From: Phycisphaerae bacterium
GTDB lineage: Bacteria; Planctomycetota; Phycisphaerae; Phycisphaerales; UBA1924
Direction of reading: 5' to 3'
Length of the DNA: 64,000 bases
NCBI GenBank assembly: GCA_014192545.1
Contig: BJHL01000003.1
Location: 186,001-250,000, forward strand
Each line of letters starts with the position of its first letter. Position 1 is the first letter of the stretch. The notes beneath the pieces were generated by a model. It did no database searches. It saw only the letters and a program-made list of their open reading frames with translations, and was not told the origin of the DNA. Below are positions 1 to 9,155 of this stretch, piece after piece. Position numbers and translations under genes: made by a program.

Positions 1-2549
1 TGGTTGTTGAATCAGCCAAGGCTCGGCTGGATACTGATGTGGCACTCGCAGACTTCAATGACGGCCAGGGCATCGCGCGCGGTCGCATCGCGATCACGGA
101 CTCATCGGGCACCGCAACGGTTGACCTCTCTCGCGCGACCACCGTGAACGATGTTCTCACTGCCTTGAACGGGACAGGCACGCTACGCATCTCCGCAAGT
201 ATCGAAGGCGGCAAGTTTGTTATCAAGGACAGCACTGGCGGCGCAGTGACCGTCGCGAGCGTGGGTGGCGGCACGACCGCTGAAAGCTTGGGTATCGCTG
301 GCACAGCAACTGGCACGCTAACTGGCGCGACCGTCTACGGACTCAATCGCAACACAAATCTCACATCGCTCAACGACGGCAATGGCGTCACCACGCGTGT
401 CAATACCGCGAGTGAAACCTTCGCCAGCTTCGTTGTCAACGTCGGAAGCACAGCCGTCAACGTGAACATCTCTGATGTCTACACGATGGACAACACGCAG
501 ACGCCTCCGAAACTCGTGAAGTCCGCCGCCGCACCATCCAGCGTGGGCGGCGTGCTTGATCGCATCAATTCGGCTCTGAGTGCCGCCGGTTTCGCCGATG
601 TGCAAGCTCGCGTCAACACGACGGAAAACCGCCTCGAAATCGTCGATTCCACGGGTGCCCGCACCATCACTGTGAGTGAAGCACCTGGAGCTTTCGCCAG
701 CAACACCGCTCGCGATCTTGGCTTGCTTGGTGCCAGCGGCACAACCGCAACCGGCTCGCGTGTGCTCGCGGGCATGAACAGCATTCTGACCAAAAGTCTG
801 GCGGGCGGACAAGGCGTGCGAGGTGATGGTGCACTCAACGTCCGGCTGCGCGACGGTTCGACTTTCGCCGTGACCCTGGGAACATCTGGCGACTTCTCCT
901 CGCAACTGCGCGCAATTGAAACCGCCAGCGGGACACTCCCCAACGGCCAGCCGCGCCTGAAGGTCTCGCTCAATTCACGCGGTACGGGCATCCAAGTTCA
1001 AGATCAAACCGGCGGCACCGGCAATCTGGTCATTCGAGGTACCGAAGACAGCAATCCTAGCGACGGCGTCATCGAAAGCACTGCGGCGTGGCTGGGCATC
1101 GAGACCGAGGTCGCAGGCGTTGCGAGCAACACTGTTTCGGGCTCGAACTTACAGAAGCAGTACATTAGCGAAGCAACGCTCGTCTCGACGTTCAACGGCG
1201 GTGCTGGCATCGGCGTGGGCAAGTTCCGCATCACCGATAGTCTCGGTCAGGTCGCAACCATCGACATCGGTGATGACACGAAAACCGTCGGTGAACTCGT
1301 TCGAGAAATCAACGCGGCCACCACATCGAACGCAACCGGCGGCGTTGCTTCACTCGTCAAGGCTCGCGTCAACGCCAACGGCGATGGCATTGAGCTCTAC
1401 GACACGGGCACAGGCAGCAACCGCATCAAGGTCGAAGACACCACGGGCGGCGTCGCAAAAGCACTCGGAATTGCGGGCGTTTCAACCGGCACCAGCGTGG
1501 CCGATGGCAACCGCATCGACGGCACCCAAGAACGCACGATCAAGTTCCTCGTGGGCGACACGCTTGACACCATCGTCACCAAGATCAACGAAGCGGGCGT
1601 TGGTGTGCAGGCCGCCGTTCTGCGCGATGGTCTGGGTTCAACGCCCTTCCGTCTCTCGCTGACTGCTCGCGATAGTGGCACCGCCGGTCGCAGCATCGTT
1701 GATGCTGGCGCGTTCAATCTGGGCTTGAATCAACTCGACGCTGGCCAAGACGCGCTCGCCTTCATCGGCGGCGGCGATATCGCAAGTGCCATCGTCGCCA
1801 CCAGCAGCACCAACACGCTCGACGGCGTTGTTCCTGGCGTCAAGATCGACCTCAAAGGCGTCACCACAACCGCGCCGGTTTCACTCAGTGTGACCAGCGA
1901 TACCGAACGCATCATCGACGGCGTGAACGCGTTCATCAAAGCCTTCAACGACGCGTCCACTCGCATCAACAAACTCACCGAGTACAACGCCGAGAACGAA
2001 ACACGCGGCCCGCTGCTGGGCGATGGCATCATCAACGAAGTCCGCTCGCAGCTCTTCAACACAGTCGGCAAGCGCGCGCAAAATGTGAGTGGCCGCTACC
2101 AACGCTTGACTGACGTGGGCATCACCGTCGCCGCGGGCGGCAAGGAACTGAAGTTCGACGAAGACAAGTTCCGTAATGCTCTCGCGACTGATCCCGAAGC
2201 AGTCGAACGTTTGTTTGCCGCGCGCAACCAAACTCCGCAAGGACCTCGCACAGTTTCAGAGGGCATCACGGTAAACGACACTTCTCCTGCGTCCTTTACC
2301 AGCTTGGGCGTCATGGGTCAGTTTGAGCAAATCATCGACCGCTTCGTCGGCAGCGTTTCTGGCACGCTGACCAATCGCAGCAAGGGCATTGACAACCAAA
2401 TCGGCATCCAAAACAAACGCATCGAGGCACTCACTTCGCGGCTCGATTCGCGCCGAGGAATCTTGGAACGCCAGTTCCAAGCCATGGAAAGCACCATCGG
2501 CAAGCTTCAAACCCAGCAAAGCAGCCTCGGCAGCATCGGTCGACGCTAA
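1..2549 (+). CDS. fliD: Flagellar hook-associated protein 2 (filament cap), 5' partial
   Basis: Filament cap protein that sits at the tip of the growing flagellum and helps flagellin subunits fold into place outside the cell. The frame is open from base 3, so the N-terminus lies outside the window; 848 residues are visible. At least four modules carry the 'FNxGxGIxxGxxxITDSxG ... TVxDVLxxIN' pattern of the flagellin hook IN motif, roughly one per 100-150 residues. The last 200 residues (serine/asparagine-rich, then a long heptad helix ending in KLQTQQSSLGSI) match the FliD C-terminal domain. This is longer than the usual 450-650 residues because of the extra IN modules. fliS follows 90 bases downstream, as in many flagellar operons. 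A GTG at 39 is an internal codon, not the start. Confidence 0.9.
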   Translation, partial: VVESAKARLDTDVALADFNDGQGIARGRIAITDSSGTATVDLSRATTVNDVLTALNGTGTLRISASIEGGKFVIKDSTGGAVTVASVGGGTTAESLGIAGTATGTLTGATVYGLNRNTNLTSLNDGNGVTTRVNTASETFASFVVNVGSTAVNVNISDVYTMDNTQTPPKLVKSAAAPSSVGGVLDRINSALSAAGFADVQARVNTTENRLEIVDSTGARTITVSEAPGAFASNTARDLGLLGASGTTATGSRVLAGMNSILTKSLAGGQGVRGDGALNVRLRDGSTFAVTLGTSGDFSSQLRAIETASGTLPNGQPRLKVSLNSRGTGIQVQDQTGGTGNLVIRGTEDSNPSDGVIESTAAWLGIETEVAGVASNTVSGSNLQKQYISEATLVSTFNGGAGIGVGKFRITDSLGQVATIDIGDDTKTVGELVREINAATTSNATGGVASLVKARVNANGDGIELYDTGTGSNRIKVEDTTGGVAKALGIAGVSTGTSVADGNRIDGTQERTIKFLVGDTLDTIVTKINEAGVGVQAAVLRDGLGSTPFRLSLTARDSGTAGRSIVDAGAFNLGLNQLDAGQDALAFIGGGDIASAIVATSSTNTLDGVVPGVKIDLKGVTTTAPVSLSVTSDTERIIDGVNAFIKAFNDASTRINKLTEYNAENETRGPLLGDGIINEVRSQLFNTVGKRAQNVSGRYQRLTDVGITVAAGGKELKFDEDKFRNALATDPEAVERLFAARNQTPQGPRTVSEGITVNDTSPASFTSLGVMGQFEQIIDRFVGSVSGTLTNRSKGIDNQIGIQNKRIEALTSRLDSRRGILERQFQAMESTIGKLQTQQSSLGSIGRR

Positions 2550-2639
2550 ATCTGGCAGCTCGCGCTGGTTATGACAAATTCATTATTGAAACGTCTCCGC
2601 CGATAAACTGACCTGAACTTGCGACCGATAGAAAAGTCC

Positions 2640-3137
2640 ATGCAGTACAGCGAGCAAACGTCCAAGCCTGCCACCACGGTCTTCGCCAATAACCCGAAGG
2701 CGCAGCAAGCTAATGCGTATTTGCGAACCAAAGTCATGAGCGCAAGCCCCGAAGAGCTGCGCCTCATGCTGCTCGATGGCGCAATCAAATTCGCACAGCA
2801 AGGCCGCGAAGGACTGCTGCAGAAGAACTTCGAGCAGAGCTTTAACGGCATTTCAAGTTGTCGCGACATCGTCTTCGAACTGATGACGACCATTCGCGCC
2901 GAGATCAACCCCGAACTTGCCGCAAACATCAAAGGTCTTTACACCTTTATCTACACGCTGCTCATCGAAGGTTCTCACGAGAAGGATATTTCGAAGGTGG
3001 GCAAGGCAATCGAGTTGCTCGAGTACGAACGCGAAACCTGGGTGCTGCTGATGCAACGTCTGACCGAAGAACGCGCGGGACAGATCGCTCCAGTGCCCGC
3101 TCACGCCGAAGGTCGCTCCATCAGCGTGCAAGGCTGA
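2640..3137 (+). CDS. fliS: Flagellar secretion chaperone FliS
   Basis: Cytoplasmic chaperone that binds the C-terminal helix of flagellin and keeps it unfolded before export. The protein is 165 residues, somewhat longer than the usual 125-140. The N-terminal segment 'NPKAQQANAYLRTKVMSASPEEL' region followed by 'LMLLDGAIKF' is the characteristic FliS helix 1-2 region, and the rest is predicted all-helical. I chose the ATG at 2640; a TTG at 2619 would add seven residues and cannot be excluded, since neither has a strong Shine-Dalgarno sequence. It directly follows fliD and is closed by a hairpin terminator, so fliD-fliS is probably the end of a flagellar transcript. Confidence 0.88.
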   Translation: MQYSEQTSKPATTVFANNPKAQQANAYLRTKVMSASPEELRLMLLDGAIKFAQQGREGLLQKNFEQSFNGISSCRDIVFELMTTIRAEINPELAANIKGLYTFIYTLLIEGSHEKDISKVGKAIELLEYERETWVLLMQRLTEERAGQIAPVPAHAEGRSISVQG

Positions 3138-3170
3138 ACTTGCTCGACACTGCAATACAGAATCACTGAC

Positions 3171-3197
3171 ACGCCGCGAACACACGCGGCGTTTTCG
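3171..3197 (+). terminator. Intrinsic terminator after fliS
   Basis: An 8-bp perfect stem (ACGCCGCG / CGCGGCGT, loop AACACA) is followed by TTTCGTTG. It lies 33 bases after the fliS stop and before the convergent holB, so it fits the end of the flagellar transcript. Confidence 0.7.
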
Positions 3198-3238
3198 TTG
3201 CTTTGCGGCCTCAGCAATCTTCGCTGCGCAAGGCCATC

Positions 3239-4408
3239 TCACACCATCGCCGCGGCAAGCTTGTCAAACGCGAACAACTGCGATACGTTGCTGTCAACTT
3301 CCCGCTCGCAATCGCGAATTGCATCCATCGCCCGCAGCACGCGTTCGCGCGTTGCAGCATCGCTCGCTTCGCGAAGTCGCTTCCCCCAGAACCATGCAAG
3401 CACACGCAGCATCCACTCTGCCGCCGCTCGGTTTGCTGCTTCTTTGCTGGCATTGTCGTGGCTTTCAACCCACGCCTTCGCCCACTGATCCGTCAACTCT
3501 GCCATCGCAGGCCCCAGATCAACGTTGTGCTTGCCGGCAGCGACCAGACTCAACATCGGCTCCACGCGCTGCCACCAACTGAAGATGCCCGTCTGCACGC
3601 ACCGCATCACCGCACCGGGCGAACCTACCGCAAAATCCAGCAGCCACTGTTGCTGCGTCGGATCGACATTGAGTGTGCCGTCCTTCATCGCCTGTTTCAC
3701 CCACGCATTCATCGCGGAAGGTCCAAGCTGCGTGCATGTAATGCGCTGACATCTGCTGCGAATCGTGGGCAAAAGCAGTTCCGGCGAGTTGCACACCAGA
3801 ATCATCACCGTTCGCGAAGGCGGCTCTTCAAGAAACTTGAGCAGCGCATTTTGCGACCATTCTCTGCCGCCTGACAAATATTCTGCTTCATCAATGATGA
3901 ACACGCGCCCGGCCAAACTCTTGCCCGGACTGGTCGCCGACAGCGAGCCAGGATCAAGCATGAAATGCCGCAGCACATCGACAGAAATCGACGTTTGCTT
4001 CTTCTTGCGAACGTCAGCATCGGGGTGATACGTCGCCAGTTCTTTGTTGATGATCGCAAGATCCGGATGCGTTCCCGACCGAAGCAACTGCTGCACGCGC
4101 GAATCAGGATCAGGAGCGAGTTCGCCGGTCAATCCAACACTGGTTGATTCATCGAGTATCAATGATGCAAACGCGAGTGCGAGCGTGAACTTGCCCACAC
4201 CTTGTGGGCCCTGAAAAATCCACGCGTGGTGAACGCGTCCAGCCGCAACTGCGTCTCGCAGCAACGCCGCTGGCTTCTCTTGTCCCAACACCTGCGAAAG
4301 TGCAAGCGGTGCTTGCACAGGCGGCAACGGCGGAACAGGCACCTCCTCCTCACGCGGTGCGCGGGATGACAATCCTGACTCACGACTCGATGAAGCTCGT
4401 TTGGCCAC
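3239..4408 (-). CDS. holB: DNA polymerase III delta-prime-like clamp-loader subunit
   Basis: AAA+ clamp-loader subunit that helps open the beta sliding clamp during DNA replication. The 389-residue protein has 'LSQVLGQEKPAALLRDAV', then the Walker A loop GPQGVGKFT near residue 70, a Walker B-like 'VFIIDEAEYL' and the 'NALLKFLEEPPSRTVMILV' block shared by delta-prime and gamma/tau subunits. It has no tau-like C-terminal extension. The start is a GTG at 4408; the first about 30 residues are charged and proline-rich and may be poorly conserved. It is the last gene of the minus-strand run that begins at lpxA, 65 bases after anmK. DnaX is the alternative, but the short length and lack of a typical DnaX zinc-binding cysteine cluster favour HolB. 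Confidence 0.85.
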   Translation of the reverse strand: MAKRASSSRESGLSSRAPREEEVPVPPLPPVQAPLALSQVLGQEKPAALLRDAVAAGRVHHAWIFQGPQGVGKFTLALAFASLILDESTSVGLTGELAPDPDSRVQQLLRSGTHPDLAIINKELATYHPDADVRKKKQTSISVDVLRHFMLDPGSLSATSPGKSLAGRVFIIDEAEYLSGGREWSQNALLKFLEEPPSRTVMILVCNSPELLLPTIRSRCQRITCTQLGPSAMNAWVKQAMKDGTLNVDPTQQQWLLDFAVGSPGAVMRCVQTGIFSWWQRVEPMLSLVAAGKHNVDLGPAMAELTDQWAKAWVESHDNASKEAANRAAAEWMLRVLAWFWGKRLREASDAATRERVLRAMDAIRDCEREVDSNVSQLFAFDKLAAAMV

Positions 4409-4473
4409 GAAGCATGATATGGGAACTGCCGCAACTGCGCGAACGAATCGTCACGCATAAACACACAAACTGC

Positions 4474-5604
4474 TCACACGCAAGGCGACGCAAACGCCCA
4501 GTTACCCGCAATTGCTAGATGCCCGGCACTACGCTGATCCTGCACATAGATGCTTACGTCATCTTGGCACAACGCTCCCAGCACCGCAAAACACGCCGCT
4601 TCGCGATATTCGGGCGGTATTCCGAACACCTGCGTCGTTTGGCACATCCGAAATCGCTGAGCGAACGCCTGCATCAGTGCTGCGTTCTTGACTCCCCCGC
4701 CCGCGAGTACCACCGACTCGACGCTCGACGACATCGCATCATGCACCGCCTGAGCAATTGCGTGACAGGCGGTTGCTGCAAGATCTTCAGGACTCATGCG
4801 ACTCGCGTAACTTGCGATGCGCTGGCTCAACTCGTCGCCGGTCCCAAGACTGCGATTGCCACGCGACTGCGCAAGCAACGCGTGCGAGAATTCATGCAGT
4901 GTGTACTCACGAACGACACCTTGCATAGCTCGTGAACCATCAGCGTCAAACGGCATTCGCATGTACTCGCGAGCGATGAAATCAAGTACATGGTTGCACG
5001 CACACAGGTCCCGCCCCGAGTACATCGTGTCTTCGCCCGTTCGATAGTCCCCGCTCATGCGTTCCGTCACATTGCAAAACCCGCCGAGATTCACAATCGC
5101 GTCAATACCAACACCCGCGCTCGAGCGATGATTCGAGAAGAACAACACACCGTCCGCAACAGGAGTAATCGGCGCGCCCTGCCCACCACGCGCCAAGTCA
5201 GCTTGCCGCAAATTGAACACAACTGGCGTCTGCGTTGCATGCACCAACGGCCCAGGCTCGAACAACTGCCACGACACCGGTGGCTTATGAAACACGGTTT
5301 GCCCGTGCACACAAATCAGATCAGCCTGTTGACCCGCCAACAACTGCCGCACCACGCGCGCGTGCAACAGCGAAAACTCCCTCGCAAGCGTCGCGATCTG
5401 CCCCGCCGTCATGGGCACTTGCTCTGCCATATCACGCAGTTGCTGTTTGATCGGGCCCAGTTCATCACTCACCCCGTGCACGAATCGGCACCGCATCTGC
5501 AAGCCTTCCCCGCTGATCTCAAGCAGTGCCGCATCGATGCCATCAAGGCTCGTGCCTGTCATGCATCCCACCACGCGACGAACTCGCTCCGCAGGCCCAC
5601 TCAT
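4474..5604 (-). CDS. anmK: Anhydro-N-acetylmuramic acid kinase
   Basis: Cytoplasmic sugar kinase that hydrolyses the 1,6-anhydro bond of anhydro-MurNAc and phosphorylates it to MurNAc-6-phosphate, a step of peptidoglycan recycling. The 376-residue length is typical. The N-terminal phosphate-binding loop reads GCMTGTSLDGIDAALLEI, the hallmark of AnmK. Further landmarks are 'CVHGQTVFHKPP', 'FNLRQADLA', 'IVNLGGFCN' and 'LAGGGVKNAALM'. The ATG start overlaps the stop of the upstream hexosaminidase gene (ATGA), so translation is probably coupled. The neighbouring hexosaminidase and transporter support a cell-wall sugar role. Confidence 0.93.
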   Translation of the reverse strand: MSGPAERVRRVVGCMTGTSLDGIDAALLEISGEGLQMRCRFVHGVSDELGPIKQQLRDMAEQVPMTAGQIATLAREFSLLHARVVRQLLAGQQADLICVHGQTVFHKPPVSWQLFEPGPLVHATQTPVVFNLRQADLARGGQGAPITPVADGVLFFSNHRSSAGVGIDAIVNLGGFCNVTERMSGDYRTGEDTMYSGRDLCACNHVLDFIAREYMRMPFDADGSRAMQGVVREYTLHEFSHALLAQSRGNRSLGTGDELSQRIASYASRMSPEDLAATACHAIAQAVHDAMSSSVESVVLAGGGVKNAALMQAFAQRFRMCQTTQVFGIPPEYREAACFAVLGALCQDDVSIYVQDQRSAGHLAIAGNWAFASPCV

Positions 5605-7523
5605 TTAGCCTCCAACATTTTTTTGATAGTCGCAAAATGCTTACAACTTTCTTCCAGTCCGCCCGATCTTGATCTCGCAAGCCATAGCCGACGATGGTTC
5701 GCCTCAAACACATCGAGCCAATCTCGCAGCACTTCAAACGTCACCGACTCGTCACCATCACCCGTCGCAGAGGCATGATGAATGTCAGCCGATGGCGTTC
5801 GCAACACCAGCAATGCTCGCTCGCACGCGAAAATGCTCAGTCCCAGCGTGTGTCGCAGTTCATCGGCAATCAATGCATCCGCACAAGCCGGAAACCGTGT
5901 GCCAAGTTCTCGCAGTCGAGCGAGTGTCTCACGCCACAACTCGCGATGACCGATTTCGCGCACCGTGCCGGCGCTGTTGTGCAGACTCGCGAACATAGCC
6001 GAGGCGTTGCGCAACTTCGTCAACCCCTTGCGACTAAACCCGCCCGCGACATCCCGCAGCGGCACATCAGCATCGCCCAACTCCTGCAACCAGGCAGCGA
6101 TCGCAGGCCCATTCCCTCCAAACACATGTCGCGCATGTTTGCAACTCGCGTCGCCCCCCGCAAGTTCGCCCGACCACGCCGCCGCAATGCCTTGCGCGAT
6201 CGCATGCATCGCAACAGGCCACTGCTGCCAATGTCCAACATCGCCCCACTCACACAGCAAGAACCCGCGAGCGTTGTGCTTGGTCGCAGCCGCCAACGCA
6301 CCTGCGACGTTCCCTTCACGCTCGCGCGTTCGACCTGTAATCGCTCGCCAACTGCTCGTACCAGGACACACCCACGCCTCAAGGCCAGCCTTGTGCACAC
6401 GCTCAACCCACACATCAAACGCTGTGTCAGGTTCATAACCCCATACCAGCGCAACCATGTCCAATTCTCGCAACGAAACAAGTTCATGCGCGTGAGCTGG
6501 CTCATCCGCATGCGTCAAGATCACATCCGCCCAAAACATCGGCCGCTTGCCGACGTCTCGCGCTGCTCTTGCTACGTCTCGCACAAACTCCGCAAAGACA
6601 GCAACCCGCCCTCGCCGCTCTACTTCGCTCTTGCTGCGTCCATATGCGATGTCATACACCTCATCACACCCGATGTTGAACAATTCGCCTTTCACGCATC
6701 GCGCCTGCTGCGCAATCAAGTCACGCACCAACGCAAGCGACGCAGGTTCCGTCGGACAAAGCGAAAATGGCCCACTTCGCGGCCACACATCAAACATCCA
6801 ATCGCCCGTCGTTTCAGCAAGATGCTCATACGCGGGCAATCGCAACCAATGCGCAAGATGTCCAAAGCAGTTCTGATTCGCAGCGATCTCAATACCTCGT
6901 ACCGCCGCGTACGCATCCAGCCGACGCATCTCATCTGGCGTTATCGCCGACCACTCGCGCCAAGCGTCTTCATGTCCCGCGTACGCGAACGTATGCTCGA
7001 CGTAGAACTGCAAGTGATTGCACTTGAACTGAGCAAGTGTGTCAATCAGCGCACACAACTCTCGCATCGTCGGCACCCGATCTCGCGACACATCAAGCAT
7101 CAGTCCGCGCCGAGAGATAGCTGGCCAATCTTCAATCACACCGCACGGTAGAACTCGGTCGCTCACACGCACCAACTGCAGAAGCGTTGCAAGACCAAAT
7201 CGAACGCCCGCCGCCGTACCGGCTTGAATCGCCGCGCCTGACGCATCAATCGTCATCACGTAAGACTGCTGATCAATCTCACTGCTACCGCAAGGCGACC
7301 CCGAAACCTGCACGCGCACCCACGACTGAAGTGTGTCAGGCAGATGCAAAGGCGAGGCGATTGCTCGCTCAAGCCAACACGACTCCGCAGAGGCAGGTAA
7401 CGCGAACTTCCCCGCCACATCTTTCGTACGACGCGGCATGGGTGCACACTGCTGAACAAGTTGCGAGAGAGTCTGCTGCATAAGGACACACAACATCAAC
7501 CATCCACGACACAGTTCCGTCAA
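5601..7523 (-). CDS. Glycoside hydrolase family 20-like beta-N-acetylhexosaminidase
   Basis: Likely exo-acting hexosaminidase that removes terminal N-acetylglucosamine. The 640-residue protein has an N-terminal non-catalytic part ending in 'AGTAAGVRFGLATLLQL', typical of the GH20 entry domain, then a TIM-barrel beginning 'SRRGLMLDVSRDRVPTM' near residue 138. The catalytic pair is Asp287-Glu288 in 'NIGCDEVYD', as in GH20 enzymes with substrate-assisted catalysis. No clear signal peptide is visible, which suggests a cytoplasmic enzyme acting on imported sugars. The start is uncertain: a TTG at 7523 overlaps the symporter stop (TTGA), and ATG codons at 7496 and 7481 are alternatives. It overlaps anmK by four bases. 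Confidence 0.85.
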   Translation of the reverse strand: MTELCRGWLMLCVLMQQTLSQLVQQCAPMPRRTKDVAGKFALPASAESCWLERAIASPLHLPDTLQSWVRVQVSGSPCGSSEIDQQSYVMTIDASGAAIQAGTAAGVRFGLATLLQLVRVSDRVLPCGVIEDWPAISRRGLMLDVSRDRVPTMRELCALIDTLAQFKCNHLQFYVEHTFAYAGHEDAWREWSAITPDEMRRLDAYAAVRGIEIAANQNCFGHLAHWLRLPAYEHLAETTGDWMFDVWPRSGPFSLCPTEPASLALVRDLIAQQARCVKGELFNIGCDEVYDIAYGRSKSEVERRGRVAVFAEFVRDVARAARDVGKRPMFWADVILTHADEPAHAHELVSLRELDMVALVWGYEPDTAFDVWVERVHKAGLEAWVCPGTSSWRAITGRTREREGNVAGALAAATKHNARGFLLCEWGDVGHWQQWPVAMHAIAQGIAAAWSGELAGGDASCKHARHVFGGNGPAIAAWLQELGDADVPLRDVAGGFSRKGLTKLRNASAMFASLHNSAGTVREIGHRELWRETLARLRELGTRFPACADALIADELRHTLGLSIFACERALLVLRTPSADIHHASATGDGDESVTFEVLRDWLDVFEANHRRLWLARSRSGGLEESCKHFATIKKMLEAK

Positions 7524-9109
7524 GATTCTCTACTGTCCCGACTCACGGGCTTGCCAACAAGGCACACAACCAAAGCCGCACTCGTACCCAAGACCATAAT
7601 CCAAGGCGACGCAAGATTCGTCAGCGCAGATTGCGGCAAGTTCAACTGCACATGCCACCACGTTGCAACTCCAGGCTGCAACATCAACGCGACGACAAAC
7701 CCCGTGACCAAAGCGGCGATCACACTCTTCGTGCTTCCGCGTTTGCTCAGAATCGCCGTCAGAAATACCGCGAGCAGCCCCGTATACGCCAGCGCCATCA
7801 CGCCCAGCGCGAAGGGAATGAGCTTCATCTCGTACACCGACTGCACCCATGCCGCGATTATCGCGCCGCTCGCGAGCACAACCGCACACAAGACAACCAT
7901 CATCCGACTCACAAACAAGTCGCGACGCGTATCGCGCGTCTTCACGATCTTCTCATACGTATCCTGCACCAACGTGCTGGCCATGCTATTGATCGTCGCA
8001 TTAATGCCGATGGGTCCAATCGCCAGCACGCCCGCGATCATCAAGCCTCGAACTCCTGCGGGCATTTCACTCAAAATGAAAGTCGCGAAAACATCCTTGC
8101 TGGGAATGCTCGTCACGTTCGTCGCTGCAGCACCCATGATGTCAGGGCGCTGGTAGTAAATGTGCAGCAGCAAACCAATCGCTAGAAACACCAACACCAC
8201 CGGCACGCCAATAGCCGTCGCCAACATCAAACTCTTGCCAGCTTCCACGCTGTTCTTGCACGTGAGCGATCGTTGCACAAGGTCTTGATCCGTACTCGAC
8301 ACCGCGAGGTTGAGCAGCATCCATCCCGTCAAGCCCGTCAGCACCGTCATCCCATCACCCCAATCGATATATGGCTTCGTCGGAGACATGCCGAACGACA
8401 TCGTTTCGAGTTTGCCACCCTGTTGCAACGCGCTGAATATCTCCCCGCCGCTGGCAGGGATGCGATTGCACAATACAAATAGCGCAACCACCGCCGCGCC
8501 CAAATACACGCACACCTGAATCACATCAGTCCAAATAACGCTGCGAATCCCGCCAAAGAACGTATACACGGTCGCTATCGACATGATCGCGACGATGCTC
8601 ATCACAACATGCGGCAGGGAAGTATCACCAAACACCGCCAACGAAAGCGGCAGCGCGCCAATATACGTCCGCGCACCGTTCGCAAGTACGCGCCCCAGCA
8701 AGTATGTCCAACTGGTCGCCGCCCGCGCGCCCGGCCCAAACCGTGTCTCGAGCATGTGATAAGGTGAATGGACATTGCGTTTGTAATACGCGGGCAAGAA
8801 CAACGCCACCGTGATGATCGCCGCCAGAATCGGACCCAACATCGACGTGACATACGTCAGGTTCTTGTCGTAACTCGCCTGTGGCACACCCACAAACGTC
8901 GCCGCGCTTTGTGCAGTCGCGAGGAGCGAAAACGCAACCGCCCACGCAGGCATGCTGCGACCCGCCATGAAATAATCTTCAGTACTCGTCGCCGCTCTGC
9001 GACTAAACCACCAACCACTGCCCACCAGCAACAGTCCATATGCAGTCAGAACCACCCAATCGAAAGGACCAAGCCCCACAGCGAGCGAAACTGGTTGCGA
9101 TTCGTCCAT
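7520..9109 (-). CDS. Sodium:solute symporter (SSS family)
   Basis: Inner-membrane secondary transporter of the SSS family, 529 residues with about 13 hydrophobic segments. The family pattern 'STEDYFMAGRSMPAWAVAFSLLAT' follows the first helix, and 'SSTDQDLVQRSL' near the middle corresponds to the conserved sodium/solute site region. I chose ATG 9109, preceded by AAGGA at a good distance, rather than the GTG at 9145. Because the next two genes encode a hexosaminidase and AnmK and overlap it or each other by four bases, I infer the substrate is an amino sugar or muropeptide-derived sugar. The sequence itself does not fix the substrate. Confidence 0.88.
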   Translation of the reverse strand: MDESQPVSLAVGLGPFDWVVLTAYGLLLVGSGWWFSRRAATSTEDYFMAGRSMPAWAVAFSLLATAQSAATFVGVPQASYDKNLTYVTSMLGPILAAIITVALFLPAYYKRNVHSPYHMLETRFGPGARAATSWTYLLGRVLANGARTYIGALPLSLAVFGDTSLPHVVMSIVAIMSIATVYTFFGGIRSVIWTDVIQVCVYLGAAVVALFVLCNRIPASGGEIFSALQQGGKLETMSFGMSPTKPYIDWGDGMTVLTGLTGWMLLNLAVSSTDQDLVQRSLTCKNSVEAGKSLMLATAIGVPVVLVFLAIGLLLHIYYQRPDIMGAAATNVTSIPSKDVFATFILSEMPAGVRGLMIAGVLAIGPIGINATINSMASTLVQDTYEKIVKTRDTRRDLFVSRMMVVLCAVVLASGAIIAAWVQSVYEMKLIPFALGVMALAYTGLLAVFLTAILSKRGSTKSVIAALVTGFVVALMLQPGVATWWHVQLNLPQSALTNLASPWIMVLGTSAALVVCLVGKPVSRDSRES

Positions 9110-9155
9110 ACCGAGCGTCCTTGCTCTGCGACCCGCGCCGCTCAACCAACTTCAC

